DNA of 64,000 bases from Corallococcus caeni (GTDB lineage: Bacteria > Myxococcota > Myxococcia > Myxococcales > Myxococcaceae), in contig NZ_BTTW01000006.1 in the NCBI RefSeq assembly GCF_036245865.1, forward strand, positions 310,001-374,000, given 5' to 3'. This document shows positions 40,117-50,748 of the stretch, piece by piece; within the stretch, counting starts at the first letter, position 1, and each line of letters begins with the position of its first letter. Made by a program: the position numbers and the translations under genes. A model generated the notes under the pieces. The model was not told the DNA's origin and did no database searches. It was given only the letters and a program-made list of their open reading frames with translations.

Positions 40117-41364
40117 TCAGCCTCCCTTGCTGAAGCCGCGCTTCGCGAGCTCGATGCGGGTGATGACGCCCTTGTGCACCTCGTCCGGGCCGTCCGCGAT
40201 GCGCAGGCTGCGCGCCTGGGCGAAGAAGCCCGCGAGCGGCGTGTCGCGCGACACGCCCGCGCCGCCGTGCACCTGGATGGCGTCGTCCACCACCCGCTGG
40301 AGCACGTTGGGCGCCACGACCTTGATGGCCGAAATCTCCGTCATCGCGCCCAGCGCGCCCACGTCGTCCAGCTTCCACGCCGCGTACAGCGTGAGCAGGC
40401 GGGCCTGGTCGATGGCGATGCGTGCTTCCGCCACGCGCTCGCGGTTGCCGCCCAGGTTGATGAGCGGCTTGCCGAACGCGGTGCGGCCCATGCCGCGGTC
40501 GATCATCAGCTCCAGCGCCCGCTCCGCCGCGCCGATGCAGCGCATGCAGTGGTGGATGCGGCCCGGCCCCAGGCGGCCCTGCGCGATTTCGAAGCCCATG
40601 CCCGGGCCGGAGATGATCGCGGACACCGGCACCCGCACGTCGTGGAAGTGCACCTCGCCGTGGCCGTGCGGGGCGTCATGGTCGCCGTAGACGGGCAGCA
40701 TGCGGATGATTTCGACGCCCGGCGCGTCCAGCGGCACCAGGACCATGGAGTGCTGGTGGTGGCGGTCCGCTCCCGCCTGGGACGTGCGGCCCATGAAGAT
40801 GGCCACCTTGGCGTTGGGGTGGCCCAGGCCGCTGGACCACCACTTCTTGCCGTTGAGCACCACGTGGTCGCCGTCCACTTCGGCAGTGGCCTGCATGTTG
40901 GTGGCGTCCGACGACGCGGCGTCCGGCTCCGTCATGCAGAACACGGAGCGGATGTCGCCCGCGAGCAGCGGCTTCAACCACTGCTCCTGCTGCTCCGGGG
41001 AGCCGTAGCGCCAGAGCACCTCCATGTTGCCGGTGTCCGGGGCGCTGCAGTTGAAGACCTCCGGCGCCATGAAGTTGCGGCCCATCTGTTCCGCCAGCGG
41101 CGCGTACTCCAGCGTGCTCAGGCCCGCGCCCAGCTTCGCGTCCGGGAGGAAGAGGTTCCACAGCCCCTCGGCCTTCGCGCGCGCCTTGAGCTCCACCATC
41201 ACGGGCGGCACCTTCCACTGGCGCCAGTCTCCGCCGGCTTCCATCGCGTGCAGGGCCTGGAGGTAGGCGGCCTCCACCGGCTCGATGTGCTGGGACATGA
41301 AGCGCTTCACGCGCTCCAGGTATTCGGTCGTCCTGGCGGAGGGCTGGAAATCCATGCGGGGCAT
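40117..41364 (-). CDS. Acyl-CoA dehydrogenase
   Basis: Flavoenzyme of 415 aa. Seen: the FAD/substrate loop CMTEPDAASSDATNMQ, GKKWWSSGLGHPNAKVAIFMG, LGPGRIHHCMRCIGAAERAL, FGKPL and the C-terminal VHGGAGVSRDTPLA. Length and motifs fit the ACAD11-like branch. With the downstream phosphotransferase it probably handles 4-hydroxy fatty acids. Start at 41364 or the ATG three codons later (41355), which has the better-spaced AGGA. The TetR gene upstream is on the same strand, 78 bp away. Confidence 0.92.
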   Translation of the reverse strand: MPRMDFQPSARTTEYLERVKRFMSQHIEPVEAAYLQALHAMEAGGDWRQWKVPPVMVELKARAKAEGLWNLFLPDAKLGAGLSTLEYAPLAEQMGRNFMAPEVFNCSAPDTGNMEVLWRYGSPEQQEQWLKPLLAGDIRSVFCMTEPDAASSDATNMQATAEVDGDHVVLNGKKWWSSGLGHPNAKVAIFMGRTSQAGADRHHQHSMVLVPLDAPGVEIIRMLPVYGDHDAPHGHGEVHFHDVRVPVSAIISGPGMGFEIAQGRLGPGRIHHCMRCIGAAERALELMIDRGMGRTAFGKPLINLGGNRERVAEARIAIDQARLLTLYAAWKLDDVGALGAMTEISAIKVVAPNVLQRVVDDAIQVHGGAGVSRDTPLAGFFAQARSLRIADGPDEVHKGVITRIELAKRGFSKGG

Positions 41365-41442
41365 CCTGCGCCCCGGTGGGTTGGTGAAGCCACTGAATGT
41401 TGAACGTGTGTTCTGGGGCTGGCGCTGCCCCGGCTGCTGCCT

Positions 41443-42165
41443 TCAGCGGCGGCGCGGGCCCGGGGCCTTGCGCGGCGGGCGCGGTGACGGCTTCGCGCGC
41501 CGGCCCTGGGCCTTGGGCTTGCGCGTGGGCGCGCGGGGAGGAGGCGGCTGCTCGATGCTCGCGAGGATGATCCGCCGCAGGAGCGCGTACACGGGCAGCG
41601 GGTCGAAGCCCTTGTCCAGCTGGTGGTGCAGCGCGAGCCCGTCCACGCACGCCTTGATGATGACCGCGTAGTGCAGGTCCTCCGCGGTGGGCGCCGCGCC
41701 GTGGCCCGTGCGCACGTGCGCCACGGTGCGGGCGATCTCCTCGTCGCCCTGGCCCAGCAGCTGCGAGACGGCGGGCGTCAGGTCCCGGTTGCGCAGGCCC
41801 AGCGCGAACAGCTCGTAGCGCAGCCGGCACGTCCCGGGCGCGTCCGTCGCCAGCTTCTCGCCCCAGGAGAAGGCCGTCTCCGCCAGCTCCTCCGCGGGTG
41901 TCTGCGCGCGCAGCCGCTCCAGCTCCGACATGTACTGACGGCTCGCCTCCTGCGTCACGGCCAGGAGCAACGCGTCCTTGCTGCCGAAGTAGTAGTGCAC
42001 CAGCCCCTGGTTCACTCCCGCCTCGCGCGCCACCTCCTTCACCGTCGCGGCGTCGTAGCCGCGCTCTCCCAACACGCGCTGGCCGGCGGCGATGAGGCGC
42101 GCCCGGGCGTCAGGCTCCGGAGCGGTCGGAGGAGTCGGCGTCTTGCCACGGCGGGGAGAAGGCAT
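41443..42165 (-). CDS. TetR-family transcriptional regulator
   Basis: Repressor of 240 aa. The HTH is TVKEVAREAGVNQGLVHYYFGSKDALLLAV. A ligand domain follows, and the last 30 residues are an unusual basic, proline-rich tail (RKPKAQGRRAKPSPRPP in part). ATG at 42165 is used because the longer frame has no HTH-related sequence. Two palindromic operators lie in the 133-bp divergent region to the OM-protein gene. It likely represses itself, that gene and perhaps the downstream acyl-CoA genes. Confidence 0.92.
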   Translation of the reverse strand: MPSPRRGKTPTPPTAPEPDARARLIAAGQRVLGERGYDAATVKEVAREAGVNQGLVHYYFGSKDALLLAVTQEASRQYMSELERLRAQTPAEELAETAFSWGEKLATDAPGTCRLRYELFALGLRNRDLTPAVSQLLGQGDEEIARTVAHVRTGHGAAPTAEDLHYAVIIKACVDGLALHHQLDKGFDPLPVYALLRRIILASIEQPPPPRAPTRKPKAQGRRAKPSPRPPRKAPGPRRR

Positions 42166-42222
42166 CCCAGACCCATAGGGCACCGCCTCCCACCCCCGCA
42201 AGGCCGGCGTCCGCTCGTCGGC

Positions 42223-42251
42223 TTGACATCCCGCGTTGTCGGTCTTAGTTA
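42223..42251 (+). promoter_or_regulatory. Candidate sigma-70 promoter overlapped by the TetR operator
   Basis: A consensus -35 TTGACA (42223-42228) is followed after about 17 bp by a weak -10-like TAGTTA or TTAGTT. The first TetR palindrome begins at 42249, inside this -10 region, so bound repressor would block it. The -10 is a poor match. Confidence 0.45.
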
Positions 42252-42281
42252 GTCGTGTGACTAAGTTAGTCGTGCGGCTAA
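42249..42281. promoter_or_regulatory. Two tandem TetR operators
   Basis: TTAGTC-GTGT-GACTAA (42249-42264) is a perfect 6-bp inverted repeat. TTAGTC-GTGC-GGCTAA (42266-42281) is the same with one change, 17 bp further on. TTAGTN6ACTAA-type palindromes are the usual TetR operator form. They lie between the divergent tetR and OM-protein genes, 18 bp before the latter's start. Confidence 0.8.
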
Positions 42282-42298
42282 ATCCAAGGAGACGGGCC

Positions 42299-42949
42299 AT
42301 GCGAGTCGAGTCCAAGCGGTCGATGCAGTGGGTGCAGGCGGTGGCGGTGGGCGCGGCGTTGGTGTCGGTGCCGGCGATGGCGCAGGACATGGCGTCCTCG
42401 TCCACGGGGCAGGAGCAGCAGCGGCGCGGGGCATTCCTGCTGGAGCTGCAGCCGCCCGCGCTGGACGGCTCGCTGTACGGCATCCGGGCGGAGGTGGCGC
42501 CGTCGCGGGACTCGCGGCTGGCGTTCGGCCTGCTGGGACGCGCGGGCGGGTGGAACCGGTCGCTGGGCGCGAAGGCGCGCTTCACCGGTGTGAGCGGCAG
42601 CGACGTGAAGCTCAACTTCGGCGTGGGCGTGGACAGCCGCTACACGCTCGCCTTCCTGGCGAACGGCACGGTGCGCCCGTTCGTGGGGATGACGCTGGGC
42701 CTGGAGGAGTTCGTCGCGCGCCCCGACGGCGCGGCGGTGCCGGACCGCAAGGACTACACGACGACGGCCTTCCTGGAGCCGACGCTGGGCGTGATGTGGC
42801 GGCCGGGCTCCGGGCGCGTGGGCCTGTCCGCGCGGGCCGGCCCGGGCTTCACCTTCACGGACGTGCGCGAGCTCCAGGTGGGCTCCAGCAACCTGGGCCT
42901 GCGCACGGTGTACCCCACGGCGTCGCTGGGCCTGCTGGTCGTCCTGTAG
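42299..42949 (+). CDS. Outer-membrane beta-barrel-type protein
   Basis: Protein of 216 aa with a signal peptide (AVAVGAALVSVPAMAQ). The mature part alternates hydrophobic and polar residues in short strands (KLNFGVGVDSRYTLAFLA, RPFVGMTLGLEEFV, GLSARAGPGFTFTDV) and ends in LGLLVVL, like small outer-membrane barrels. ATG at 42299 has AAGGAG 8 nt upstream. It is directly under the control region with two TetR operators, so it is probably inducible. Its function is unknown. Confidence 0.78.
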   Translation: MRVESKRSMQWVQAVAVGAALVSVPAMAQDMASSSTGQEQQRRGAFLLELQPPALDGSLYGIRAEVAPSRDSRLAFGLLGRAGGWNRSLGAKARFTGVSGSDVKLNFGVGVDSRYTLAFLANGTVRPFVGMTLGLEEFVARPDGAAVPDRKDYTTTAFLEPTLGVMWRPGSGRVGLSARAGPGFTFTDVRELQVGSSNLGLRTVYPTASLGLLVVL

Positions 42950-43007
42950 TCGACGGGCTCCGCGGAGCGTGCGGCTCACGGCGGGCGGGTGGCTACACTC
43001 GCTGGAC

Positions 43008-44147
43008 ATGCCTGCCCCGTTCGAGTCCTACCGCGCCGAGTTCCCCGTCCTGAAGGAACAGCTCTACCTCAACCACGCAGGGGTCGCGCCCACCAGCCTG
43101 CGCGCCGCCGCCGCCGTGAAGGCGTGGATGGACGACGTGGTGAACCACGGCGTCCTGAATGAGCGGAGCTGGGAGGCCCACAGCGAGAAGGTGCGCGGGC
43201 TCGCCGCGCGCATCATCGGCGCTTCCCCGGAGGAGGTGGCCTTCGTGCGCAACACCAGCCACGGTCTGGGGCTGGTGGCGGAGGGCCTGGACTGGCGGCC
43301 CGGGGACGAGGTCGCCGTCGCCACGAGCCTCGAGTACCCTTCCAACGTCTACCCGTGGCAGCACCTGCAGTCCCGGGGCGTGGCGGTCCGGGAGATTCCC
43401 ACGCCCAGCGGCGGCGTGACGCCGGAGGCGGTGGCGTCCGTGCTCACCCCTCGCACGCGGCTGGTGGCGGTGTCGTCGGTGCAGTTCGCCACCGGCCACC
43501 GCACGGACCTGGAGGCGCTGGGCGAAGTGTGTGAGCGCTCCGGCGTGCTCTTGTGCGTGGACGGCATCCAGAGCGTGGGCTGCATCCCGGTGGACGTGAA
43601 GCGGAGCCGCGCGCACTTCCTCAGCGCGGACAGCCACAAGTGGATGCTGGGCATCTCCGGCATCGGCTTTCTGTACGTGGCGAAGGACGTGCTGCCGCGC
43701 GTGCGCCCCGCGCTGGTGGGCTGGCGCAGCACCACCGACGCGTGGAACTTCAACCGCTCGCACTTCGAGCTGCGCGCGGACGCGGCGAAGTTCGAGGAGG
43801 GCAGCGCCGCGTACCCCGGCATCTACGCCCTGGGCGCCGCGCTGGAGCTGCTGCTGGAGGTGGGCCCGGACGCCATCGGCGCGCGGATTGGCGAGCTGCT
43901 GACCCGGCTGGACGCGGGCCTGCGCGACCTGGGGTACGACGTGGGCCCCGAGCCGAAGGACCGCGCGGGCATCCTCACCTTCCTGCCGCCCGGCGCGAAC
44001 GTGCGCGCGCTCAGCGCGTACCTGTCGGAGCAGAAGGTGTCCCACTCCGTCCGGCGCGGGCGCATCCGCCTGTCGCCGCACTTCTACAACACGCACGAGG
44101 AGATGGACCGGCTGGTGGACCTGGTGCGCGCGTACCGGCCCGGGTGA
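43008..44147 (+). CDS. Class V aminotransferase (cysteine desulfurase-like fold)
   Basis: PLP enzyme of 379 aa. The Schiff-base Lys is in LSADSHKWMLG, PLP contacts are NTSHGLGLVAEGL and VDGIQSVGCIPVDV, and the start YLNHAGVAP is typical. It lacks the cysteine loop expected for a desulfurase, so isopenicillin-N-epimerase-like or other class V activity is possible. ATG at 43008 leaves 58 bp after the OM-protein gene on the same strand. Confidence 0.88.
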   Translation: MPAPFESYRAEFPVLKEQLYLNHAGVAPTSLRAAAAVKAWMDDVVNHGVLNERSWEAHSEKVRGLAARIIGASPEEVAFVRNTSHGLGLVAEGLDWRPGDEVAVATSLEYPSNVYPWQHLQSRGVAVREIPTPSGGVTPEAVASVLTPRTRLVAVSSVQFATGHRTDLEALGEVCERSGVLLCVDGIQSVGCIPVDVKRSRAHFLSADSHKWMLGISGIGFLYVAKDVLPRVRPALVGWRSTTDAWNFNRSHFELRADAAKFEEGSAAYPGIYALGAALELLLEVGPDAIGARIGELLTRLDAGLRDLGYDVGPEPKDRAGILTFLPPGANVRALSAYLSEQKVSHSVRRGRIRLSPHFYNTHEEMDRLVDLVRAYRPG

Positions 44148-44181
44148 GGCGTCCCACCCGGACCGTGGCGCACGCGGACGG

Positions 44182-45102
<921 letters not shown>

Positions 45103-45145
45103 GGCGTCTCCTGTGAGTGGGGAACGGGCACTGCGTGAGGGAAGC

Positions 45146-45991
45146 TCAAATCTGGTAGTCGAGGACGTCCAGGCCCTCGTCGCCGTTGCGCGCTCGCACC
45201 TCGCTGCGGCGGGTGACGACGGACTGGGCGGGCACGCTCTGCGTGAGCCACGCGTTGCCGGCGATGATGCTGCCCTTGCCCACCACCGTCCCACCCCCGA
45301 GGATGGTGGCGTTCGCGTACACCACCACGTCGTCCTCGATGGTGGGGTGGCGCTTCCTGTCCGCCAGGGCCTTCTCCACCATCAGCGCGCCCAGCGTGAC
45401 GCCCTGGTAGAGCTTCACGTTGTCGCCAATCACGGTCGTCTCGCCAACGACGAGGCCCGTGCCGTGGTCGATGACGAACTTGCGGCCGATGGTGGCGCCC
45501 GGGTGGATGTCCACGCCGGTGCGCTGGTGGGCGTACTCGGTGAGCAGGCGCGGCAGCAGGGGGAAGTTCAGCCGGTGCAGCGCGTTCGCCACGCGGTAGA
45601 TGGCGATGGCGTAGAAGCCCGGGTAGGTGAGCACGACCTCGTCCACGCTGCGCGCGGCGGGGTCCGCCTCGAAGATGGCGCGAGCGTCCTGCTGGAGCCA
45701 GTCGTAGAGGTCCGGCAGCCTCGCCATGAAGCGCGAGGACATGCCCGCGTCCGTGACGGGGTAGTGCGGCGCGAGCAGCCCCTGGATGCGCTGGAGGCTC
45801 GCCTCCACGGCGGTGACGTCCCGGCGCACCGCGGCGGCGTTGCACTCCAGCCGCTCCGCGAAGTGGGGGAAGAGCAGCCCCAGCACCTGCGCGACGAACT
45901 CCGGCGCCGCCTTTCGCACGTCGGGGGGGAAGCAGTGGCGCTGCCGCGCCTCCAGCAGGGTGGCAACCAGTCGGGCGTTCGGATCGTCCAT
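45146..45991 (-). CDS. cysE: Serine O-acetyltransferase
   Basis: Acetylates serine with acetyl-CoA, the entry step of cysteine synthesis (281 aa). An N-terminal helical domain of about 140 residues ([17 protein letters not shown]) is followed by the left-handed beta helix: [34 protein letters not shown] in part, with His in IDHG. The end is not the usual CysK-binding Ile tail peptide but DYQI does end in Ile, so a CysE-CysK complex is possible. Confidence 0.93.
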   Translation of the reverse strand: MDDPNARLVATLLEARQRHCFPPDVRKAAPEFVAQVLGLLFPHFAERLECNAAAVRRDVTAVEASLQRIQGLLAPHYPVTDAGMSSRFMARLPDLYDWLQQDARAIFEADPAARSVDEVVLTYPGFYAIAIYRVANALHRLNFPLLPRLLTEYAHQRTGVDIHPGATIGRKFVIDHGTGLVVGETTVIGDNVKLYQGVTLGALMVEKALADRKRHPTIEDDVVVYANATILGGGTVVGKGSIIAGNAWLTQSVPAQSVVTRRSEVRARNGDEGLDVLDYQI

Positions 45992-46215
45992 GGGGCGTTG
46001 CGTCAGGATAACGTGGCAGGACAGCGTTTTCTTTGTTTCCGCTGAAGGACTGGCTTCCGGAAACCGGATTGGCCTTCGTCTCGCGTTCTAGAGCGTAGCG
46101 AGCGGCGTCCGAGCGTGGATGCCGGCCGCGGGAAAACGTCGCGACCGTCCGGTCGGACAGGGGCCAGGGTGAGGTGCGCCACGGCGGCGGGGCAAGGGGG
46201 GGATTACCCAGGGGG

Positions 46216-47052
46216 ATGCCTGAGGGTCACAGCATCCACCGGGTCGCCCGGGTCCACCGCCGCTGGCTGGTGGGGCGGCGTTTCGCGGCGGACTCGCCGC
46301 AGGGCCGGCCGGAGGTGGCACAGGGGTTGTCCGGGCGGGTGCTGCTGGGCGTGGACGCGCACGGCAAGCACCTGTTCCATACGTTCGAAGGGGGCGTGCG
46401 GCTGCACATCCACCTGGGCCTCTTCGGGCGCATCCGTCACTTCCGGGGGGATGCCCCCGTGCCGTCCACGGCGTGCCGGCTGCGGCTGGTTTCGGAAGGG
46501 GCGACGCTGCACCTGTCCGGACCGTCCGCGTGCGAGCTGCTGTCATTGGAGGAGGAGGCCGCGTTGCGCGCGAGGCTGGGGGAGGATCCGCTGCGCGCGG
46601 AGGCCTCGCCGGACCGGGCGTATGCGCGGCTGACGCGGGGACGCGTGCCGCTGGCGCAGGCGCTGCTGGACCAGGGGCGCATCGCGGGTGTGGGGAACAT
46701 CGTGAGGGCGGAGGCGCTGTTCGTCGCGGGCCTGCCGCCGCTGATGCCCGCGTGCGAGCTGGAGCGGGAGGCGTTCGACAGGCTGTGGCGCGCGATGCGG
46801 GCGCTGTTGCAGGACGGAGTCCGTGACGGGCTCATCGTCACACCCGGTGCGCCACCGCTGCCGTCACCCGGACGCAAGCGGGCGGAGCGCTTCTGCGTGT
46901 ACAGCCGCGCGGGCCTCCCGTGCCCGCGCTGCGGCGGGAAGGTGACGGGGCAGTCGTTGGCGGCGCGCACGCTCTACTTCTGCGCGGCGTGCCAGGGCGT
47001 GGACCGCATGCATGGGCCGCGCCGGAAGTGGGCCGTGGCCCGCGCCCCCTGA
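46216..47052 (+). CDS. Nei/Fpg-type DNA glycosylase
   Basis: Base-excision glycosylase/AP lyase of 278 aa. The mature N-terminus MPEGHSIHRVA carries the catalytic Pro2 and Glu3 of the Fpg/Nei family. The helix-two-turn-helix is in LLDQGRIAGVGNIVRAEALF, and a zinc finger CPRCGGK..CAACQ ends the protein. MPEGHS and RDGLIVTP favour Nei2/endonuclease VIII over Fpg. Start at 46216 is set by the MPEG motif. Repeat copy C follows the stop. Confidence 0.93.
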   Translation: MPEGHSIHRVARVHRRWLVGRRFAADSPQGRPEVAQGLSGRVLLGVDAHGKHLFHTFEGGVRLHIHLGLFGRIRHFRGDAPVPSTACRLRLVSEGATLHLSGPSACELLSLEEEAALRARLGEDPLRAEASPDRAYARLTRGRVPLAQALLDQGRIAGVGNIVRAEALFVAGLPPLMPACELEREAFDRLWRAMRALLQDGVRDGLIVTPGAPPLPSPGRKRAERFCVYSRAGLPCPRCGGKVTGQSLAARTLYFCAACQGVDRMHGPRRKWAVARAP

Positions 47053-47087
47053 GCCCCGGATCTCCAGGCTGCATCCCGCCCGACGCG

Positions 47088-47269
47088 CACCAAACCTGTC
47101 CGACAGTCGGACAGGTTTCCACTGTCCGGATGCAGCGGGGGGCCCCGGCCCCGGTCGTCCCAACTGGTCCGACAGTCGGACAGGTTCGTGGAGTGCGCCG
47201 CTGGCGGGGCGGCCCGACCGGACTCTCACCTTCTCATCCAGGGGGACGGAATCCGGGTCCGAAGGCTCA
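47088..47269 (-). repeat. Palindromic repeat element, copy C (leader plus two palindromes)
   Basis: Two palindromes, 47092-47118 (perfect 13-bp arms) and 47162-47186, have centres 69 bp apart as in the array at 36.5 kb. The leader reads on the minus strand from the stop codon of the esterase gene and contains ATGAGAAGGTGAGA, as in copy A. Both copies A and C place the leader directly after a gene's stop codon, between convergent genes. Confidence 0.85.
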
Positions 47270-48502
47270 GGGCGTGGGCTGCGCGGCGAGCCGGGCGCGG
47301 AGGGCATCCGCGTGCTTCTGGTAGTGCGGCAGGTCCGGATCCTGATGCTCGCGTGCCAGCGCGACGGCGCGCTCACGGTGCGTCAGGGCCTCCGGGAGGC
47401 GCCCCGCTGCTTCCAGGGCATCCGCCAGGCTGTCGTGCGCGTTGCCGGAGTCGGGATGGAACGTGATGTTCCGCTCGAAGGCGGCGATTGCCTGGGGAAA
47501 GCGTTTTGCCTCCAGGTGGCGATAGCCCACCGAATTGAACAGGCGCTCCTGCGGCACCACCGGGTAGCCCACGCGCTTGGACAGTCCGGTGTAGTGCGCC
47601 TCCAGGCGCGCCAGGTCTCCCGTCAGCTGGAGCTTCTCGGGGACCTTCCAGCCGTTGAAGAGGAACCGCAGCCCTTCGTACGTCCCGATGTGCGGGAGGC
47701 TCGCGTGGTCGTCCTGGCCGGGCAGTTCGTCGTAGCGCCACGTGAGGTTCGCGGGCTTGCGATTGCGCAGTTCCCGGGTGAGCGTGCGCAGGTTGGCGAC
47801 GTTGGGTGCCTCCTCTGCGTCCTCGTCCAGGTACAGCGCGCGGCCCGGTGCGACGAGGCGCGCGAGGGCTTCCGGCGCGGTGCGCACGAGCTCCGCGGAG
47901 TTCCAGTGCAACGACGGGCTGAGGGCCACGTAGGCGTTGAAGCTCTCCGGTTTGTGCGTGAGGACGTGCATCGCGAAGAGGCCGCCGTGGGAGTGCCCCA
48001 CGAGGATCCGGTAGGGCTGCGTGCGGTAGCGCGCCTCCACCTGGGGGGCGAGTTCCTCGGTGAGGAAGCGCAGGAAGGTGTCCGCATGGCCCGCCGTGGG
48101 TGAGACCTGGGACAGCAGCCGGCCGTCGTCGACGCGCTCCGTTTTGGAGAAGGGTGGGGTGAGGTCCCGGGTGCGGTCCGTCGTGTTGAGGACCCCGACG
48201 ACGATCATCTCCGGGATGTGTCGCGTCCGCGCCAGGAACTCCACCATGCCGGCGACGTGGACGAAGTGCGTCTCCGCGTCCAGCACGTAGAGCACCGGAT
48301 AGCGCTCGGTGGGAGAGGCCTCGTAGCCGTCAGGCAAGTGGATCATCAGCGGCCGGTCCTCCCCCAACACCTTGGACATGACCGAGGTGCGGGTTCCGAT
48401 GACGATGGGCGTGTCCCCAGCCGCGACAGCCACGCTCGCGTGAAGGACGGACAGCAGGGCGAAGCCCAACAACCCACGTCGGAACGACTGCGACAGGCGC
48501 AT
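47267..48502 (-). CDS. Secreted alpha/beta-hydrolase esterase with TPR-like tail
   Basis: Protein of 411 aa with a signal peptide (LGFALLSVLHASVAVA). The esterase-D-like domain (about 35-285) has the nucleophile in VGHSHGGLFAMH and the phrases PVLYVLDAE and HASLPHIG, the latter a likely catalytic His, as in the siderophore-esterase-like group. The C-terminal 120 residues are helical and TPR-like (NSVGYRHLEAKRFPQAIAAFE in part). There is no iron-transport gene next to it. The stop codon is the start of repeat copy C. Confidence 0.85.
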   Translation of the reverse strand: MRLSQSFRRGLLGFALLSVLHASVAVAAGDTPIVIGTRTSVMSKVLGEDRPLMIHLPDGYEASPTERYPVLYVLDAETHFVHVAGMVEFLARTRHIPEMIVVGVLNTTDRTRDLTPPFSKTERVDDGRLLSQVSPTAGHADTFLRFLTEELAPQVEARYRTQPYRILVGHSHGGLFAMHVLTHKPESFNAYVALSPSLHWNSAELVRTAPEALARLVAPGRALYLDEDAEEAPNVANLRTLTRELRNRKPANLTWRYDELPGQDDHASLPHIGTYEGLRFLFNGWKVPEKLQLTGDLARLEAHYTGLSKRVGYPVVPQERLFNSVGYRHLEAKRFPQAIAAFERNITFHPDSGNAHDSLADALEAAGRLPEALTHRERAVALAREHQDPDLPHYQKHADALRARLAAQPTP

Positions 48503-48624
48503 GCGAATCCCCCGGGAAAGCCCTCGACCGTAGCGAGTGGGTCGGCGGGTACAAGCGGACAGCCGGAGGCCCTGCTCCCCGCTGACGCTTGCCCATCCGG
48601 GGGCACCCTGGGGACGATGAGGGC

Positions 48625-50268
48625 ATGACGACCGCCCTGTCCTATGCCCATGGCACCAGCACGACCCCGCTGCTGGGGGAGACCATTGGCCAGAACCTGC
48701 GCCGCACCGTCGAACGCTTCGGCGACCGCGAGGCGCTGGTGGTGGCCTCGCAGAACTACCGCGTCACCTGGCGGCAGTTCTGGGACGCGACGACGGCGGT
48801 GGCCAGGGGCCTGCTGGCGCTGGGCATCCAGAAGGGCGACCGGGTGGGGCTCTGGTCCCCCAACCGCTTCGAGTGGACCGTGTCGCAGTACGCGCTCGCG
48901 CGCACGGGCGCCATCCTCGTCAACCTCAACCCCGCCTACCGCACGTCGGAGCTGGAGTACGCGCTCAACCAGGCGGGCGTGAGCGTGTTGCTGCTGGCGA
49001 AGGGCTTCCGGCAGACGGACTACACGCGGATGCTGGCGGAGGTGCGGCCCCGGTGCGCGGGGCTGCGCGAGGCGCTGGTGCTGGACTCGGACTGGGACCG
49101 GCTGGTGAAGGGCGGGGCGAGCATCGGTGACGACGTGCTCGAGGCGCGCGAGCGGTCGCTCCAGTTCGACGACCCCATCAACATCCAGTACACGTCCGGC
49201 ACCACGGGCTTCCCGAAGGGCGCGACGCTGTCGCACCACAACGTGCTCAACAACGGCTTCTTCGTGGGTGAGGTGCTGCGCTACGGGCCGGAGGACCGCG
49301 TGTGCATCCCGGTGCCCTTCTACCACTGCTTCGGCATGGTGATGGGCAACCTGGCCTGCACGTCTCACGGCTCGGCCATGGTGATTCCGGGCGAGGCGTT
49401 CGACCCGCTGGCGGTGCTCCAGACGGTGCAGGCCGAGCGCTGTACGTCCCTCTACGGCGTGCCCACCATGTTCATCGCGGAGCTGGACCACCCGCGCTTC
49501 GGCGAGTTCGACCTGCGCACGCTGCGCACCGGCATCATGGCGGGCTCGCCGTGCCCGGTGGAGGTGATGAAGCAGGTGCAGTCGCGCATGCACATGGAGG
49601 AGGTCACCATCTGCTACGGCATGACGGAGACGTCCCCCGTGTCCACGCAGAACCCCCTGGACGACACGCTGGAGAAGCGCGTGGCGACAGTGGGCCGCGT
49701 GCACCCGCACCTGGAGGTGAAGGTGGTGGACCCCGACTCGGGCGCGGTGGTGCCGCTGGGGCAGTCCGGGGAGCTGTGCACGCGTGGGTACAGCGTGATG
49801 CTCGGGTACTGGAACAACGCGGAGGCCACGGCGGCGGCCATCGACCGGGCCGGGTGGATGCACACCGGCGACCTGGCGACCATGGACGCGGAGGGCTACG
49901 TCAAGATCGTCGGCCGCATCAAGGACATGATCATCCGGGGCGGGGAGAACGTGTACCCGCGTGAGGTGGAGGAGTTCCTCCACACGCACCCGGAGGTCTC
50001 CGAGGCGCAGGTCATCGGCGTGCCCAGCGTGAGGTACGGCGAGGAGGTGATGGCGTGGGTGCGCCTGAAGTCCGGCGCCACGCTCACCCCGGAGGCGCTG
50101 ACGGCCTTCTGCACGGGCCGTATCTCCACGTTCAAGATTCCCCGCCACTGGAAGTTCGTGGACAGCTTCCCGATGACGGTCACCGGCAAGGTGCAGAAGT
50201 TCCGCATGCGCGAGGCCTCCATCGCCGAGCTGGGGCTCGGCGACGTGGCCACCATCAAGACCGCCTGA
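48625..50268 (+). CDS. Acyl-CoA synthetase (AMP-binding, fatty-acid type)
   Basis: ANL-superfamily ligase of 547 aa. Motifs: P-loop [28 protein letters not shown], and the hinge [21 protein letters not shown] followed by [18 protein letters not shown]. The C-terminal catalytic Lys is in TVTGKVQKF. It most resembles medium/short-chain acyl-CoA synthetases such as FadD3/AcsF2-like enzymes. ATG at 48625; its last 14 bp overlap the end of the TfoX-like gene on the other strand. Confidence 0.92.
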   Translation: MTTALSYAHGTSTTPLLGETIGQNLRRTVERFGDREALVVASQNYRVTWRQFWDATTAVARGLLALGIQKGDRVGLWSPNRFEWTVSQYALARTGAILVNLNPAYRTSELEYALNQAGVSVLLLAKGFRQTDYTRMLAEVRPRCAGLREALVLDSDWDRLVKGGASIGDDVLEARERSLQFDDPINIQYTSGTTGFPKGATLSHHNVLNNGFFVGEVLRYGPEDRVCIPVPFYHCFGMVMGNLACTSHGSAMVIPGEAFDPLAVLQTVQAERCTSLYGVPTMFIAELDHPRFGEFDLRTLRTGIMAGSPCPVEVMKQVQSRMHMEEVTICYGMTETSPVSTQNPLDDTLEKRVATVGRVHPHLEVKVVDPDSGAVVPLGQSGELCTRGYSVMLGYWNNAEATAAAIDRAGWMHTGDLATMDAEGYVKIVGRIKDMIIRGGENVYPREVEEFLHTHPEVSEAQVIGVPSVRYGEEVMAWVRLKSGATLTPEALTAFCTGRISTFKIPRHWKFVDSFPMTVTGKVQKFRMREASIAELGLGDVATIKTA

Positions 50269-50716
50269 CGCGCGCCGGCTTCTTCTTCGCGGCGGCCTTC
50301 TTCGCCGCGGGTGCCTTCTTCGCCGCTGGAGCCTTCTTCACGGCGGGGGCCTTCTTCGCCGCCGGTGCCTTCTTCGCGGCCTTCTTCATCGCGGCGCGGT
50401 TGGACGCGTCCACGGCGCGGCGGGCCCAGGGCAGCAGCCGGCGGCCGTCGTCCTCCGCGTCGGCGGGGGGCGTCCAGTAGCTCATCGGCTGCTCCTTGCC
50501 GCGGCTCCGGTAGATGAAGGGCCGGCAGCCCTCGGCCTCGAAGTCGGCGCGGGTGACGTCGTCCGTCTTCAGGTAGAGCTGGCCCTGGATGATGAGGCCG
50601 AACATCCGGCCTCCGAAGTACAGGCCCCAGCCGCCGAACATCGAGCGGGCCTGCACCGCGCCGAGCGGCTCCAGCAACTCCAACGTGTACTCCACGAAGC
50701 TGTCCATGCGGGGCAT
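50255..50716 (-). CDS. TfoX N-terminal domain protein with Ala/Lys-rich tail
   Basis: Protein of 153 aa. Residues about 5-95 form the TfoX-N fold ([27 protein letters not shown]). The last 45 residues are a Lys/Ala/Pro repeat ([16 protein letters not shown]) like the tails of histone H1-like proteins. TfoX proper has competence-regulating functions in gammaproteobacteria; isolated N domains are common and uncharacterised. The tail suggests DNA or RNA binding. Start at 50716 or at the ATG three codons downstream. Confidence 0.85.
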   Translation of the reverse strand: MPRMDSFVEYTLELLEPLGAVQARSMFGGWGLYFGGRMFGLIIQGQLYLKTDDVTRADFEAEGCRPFIYRSRGKEQPMSYWTPPADAEDDGRRLLPWARRAVDASNRAAMKKAAKKAPAAKKAPAVKKAPAAKKAPAAKKAAAKKKPARVRRS

Positions 50717-50748
50717 GGGTTCCTCCTAATCCAGCGGCGGCTCGACTG

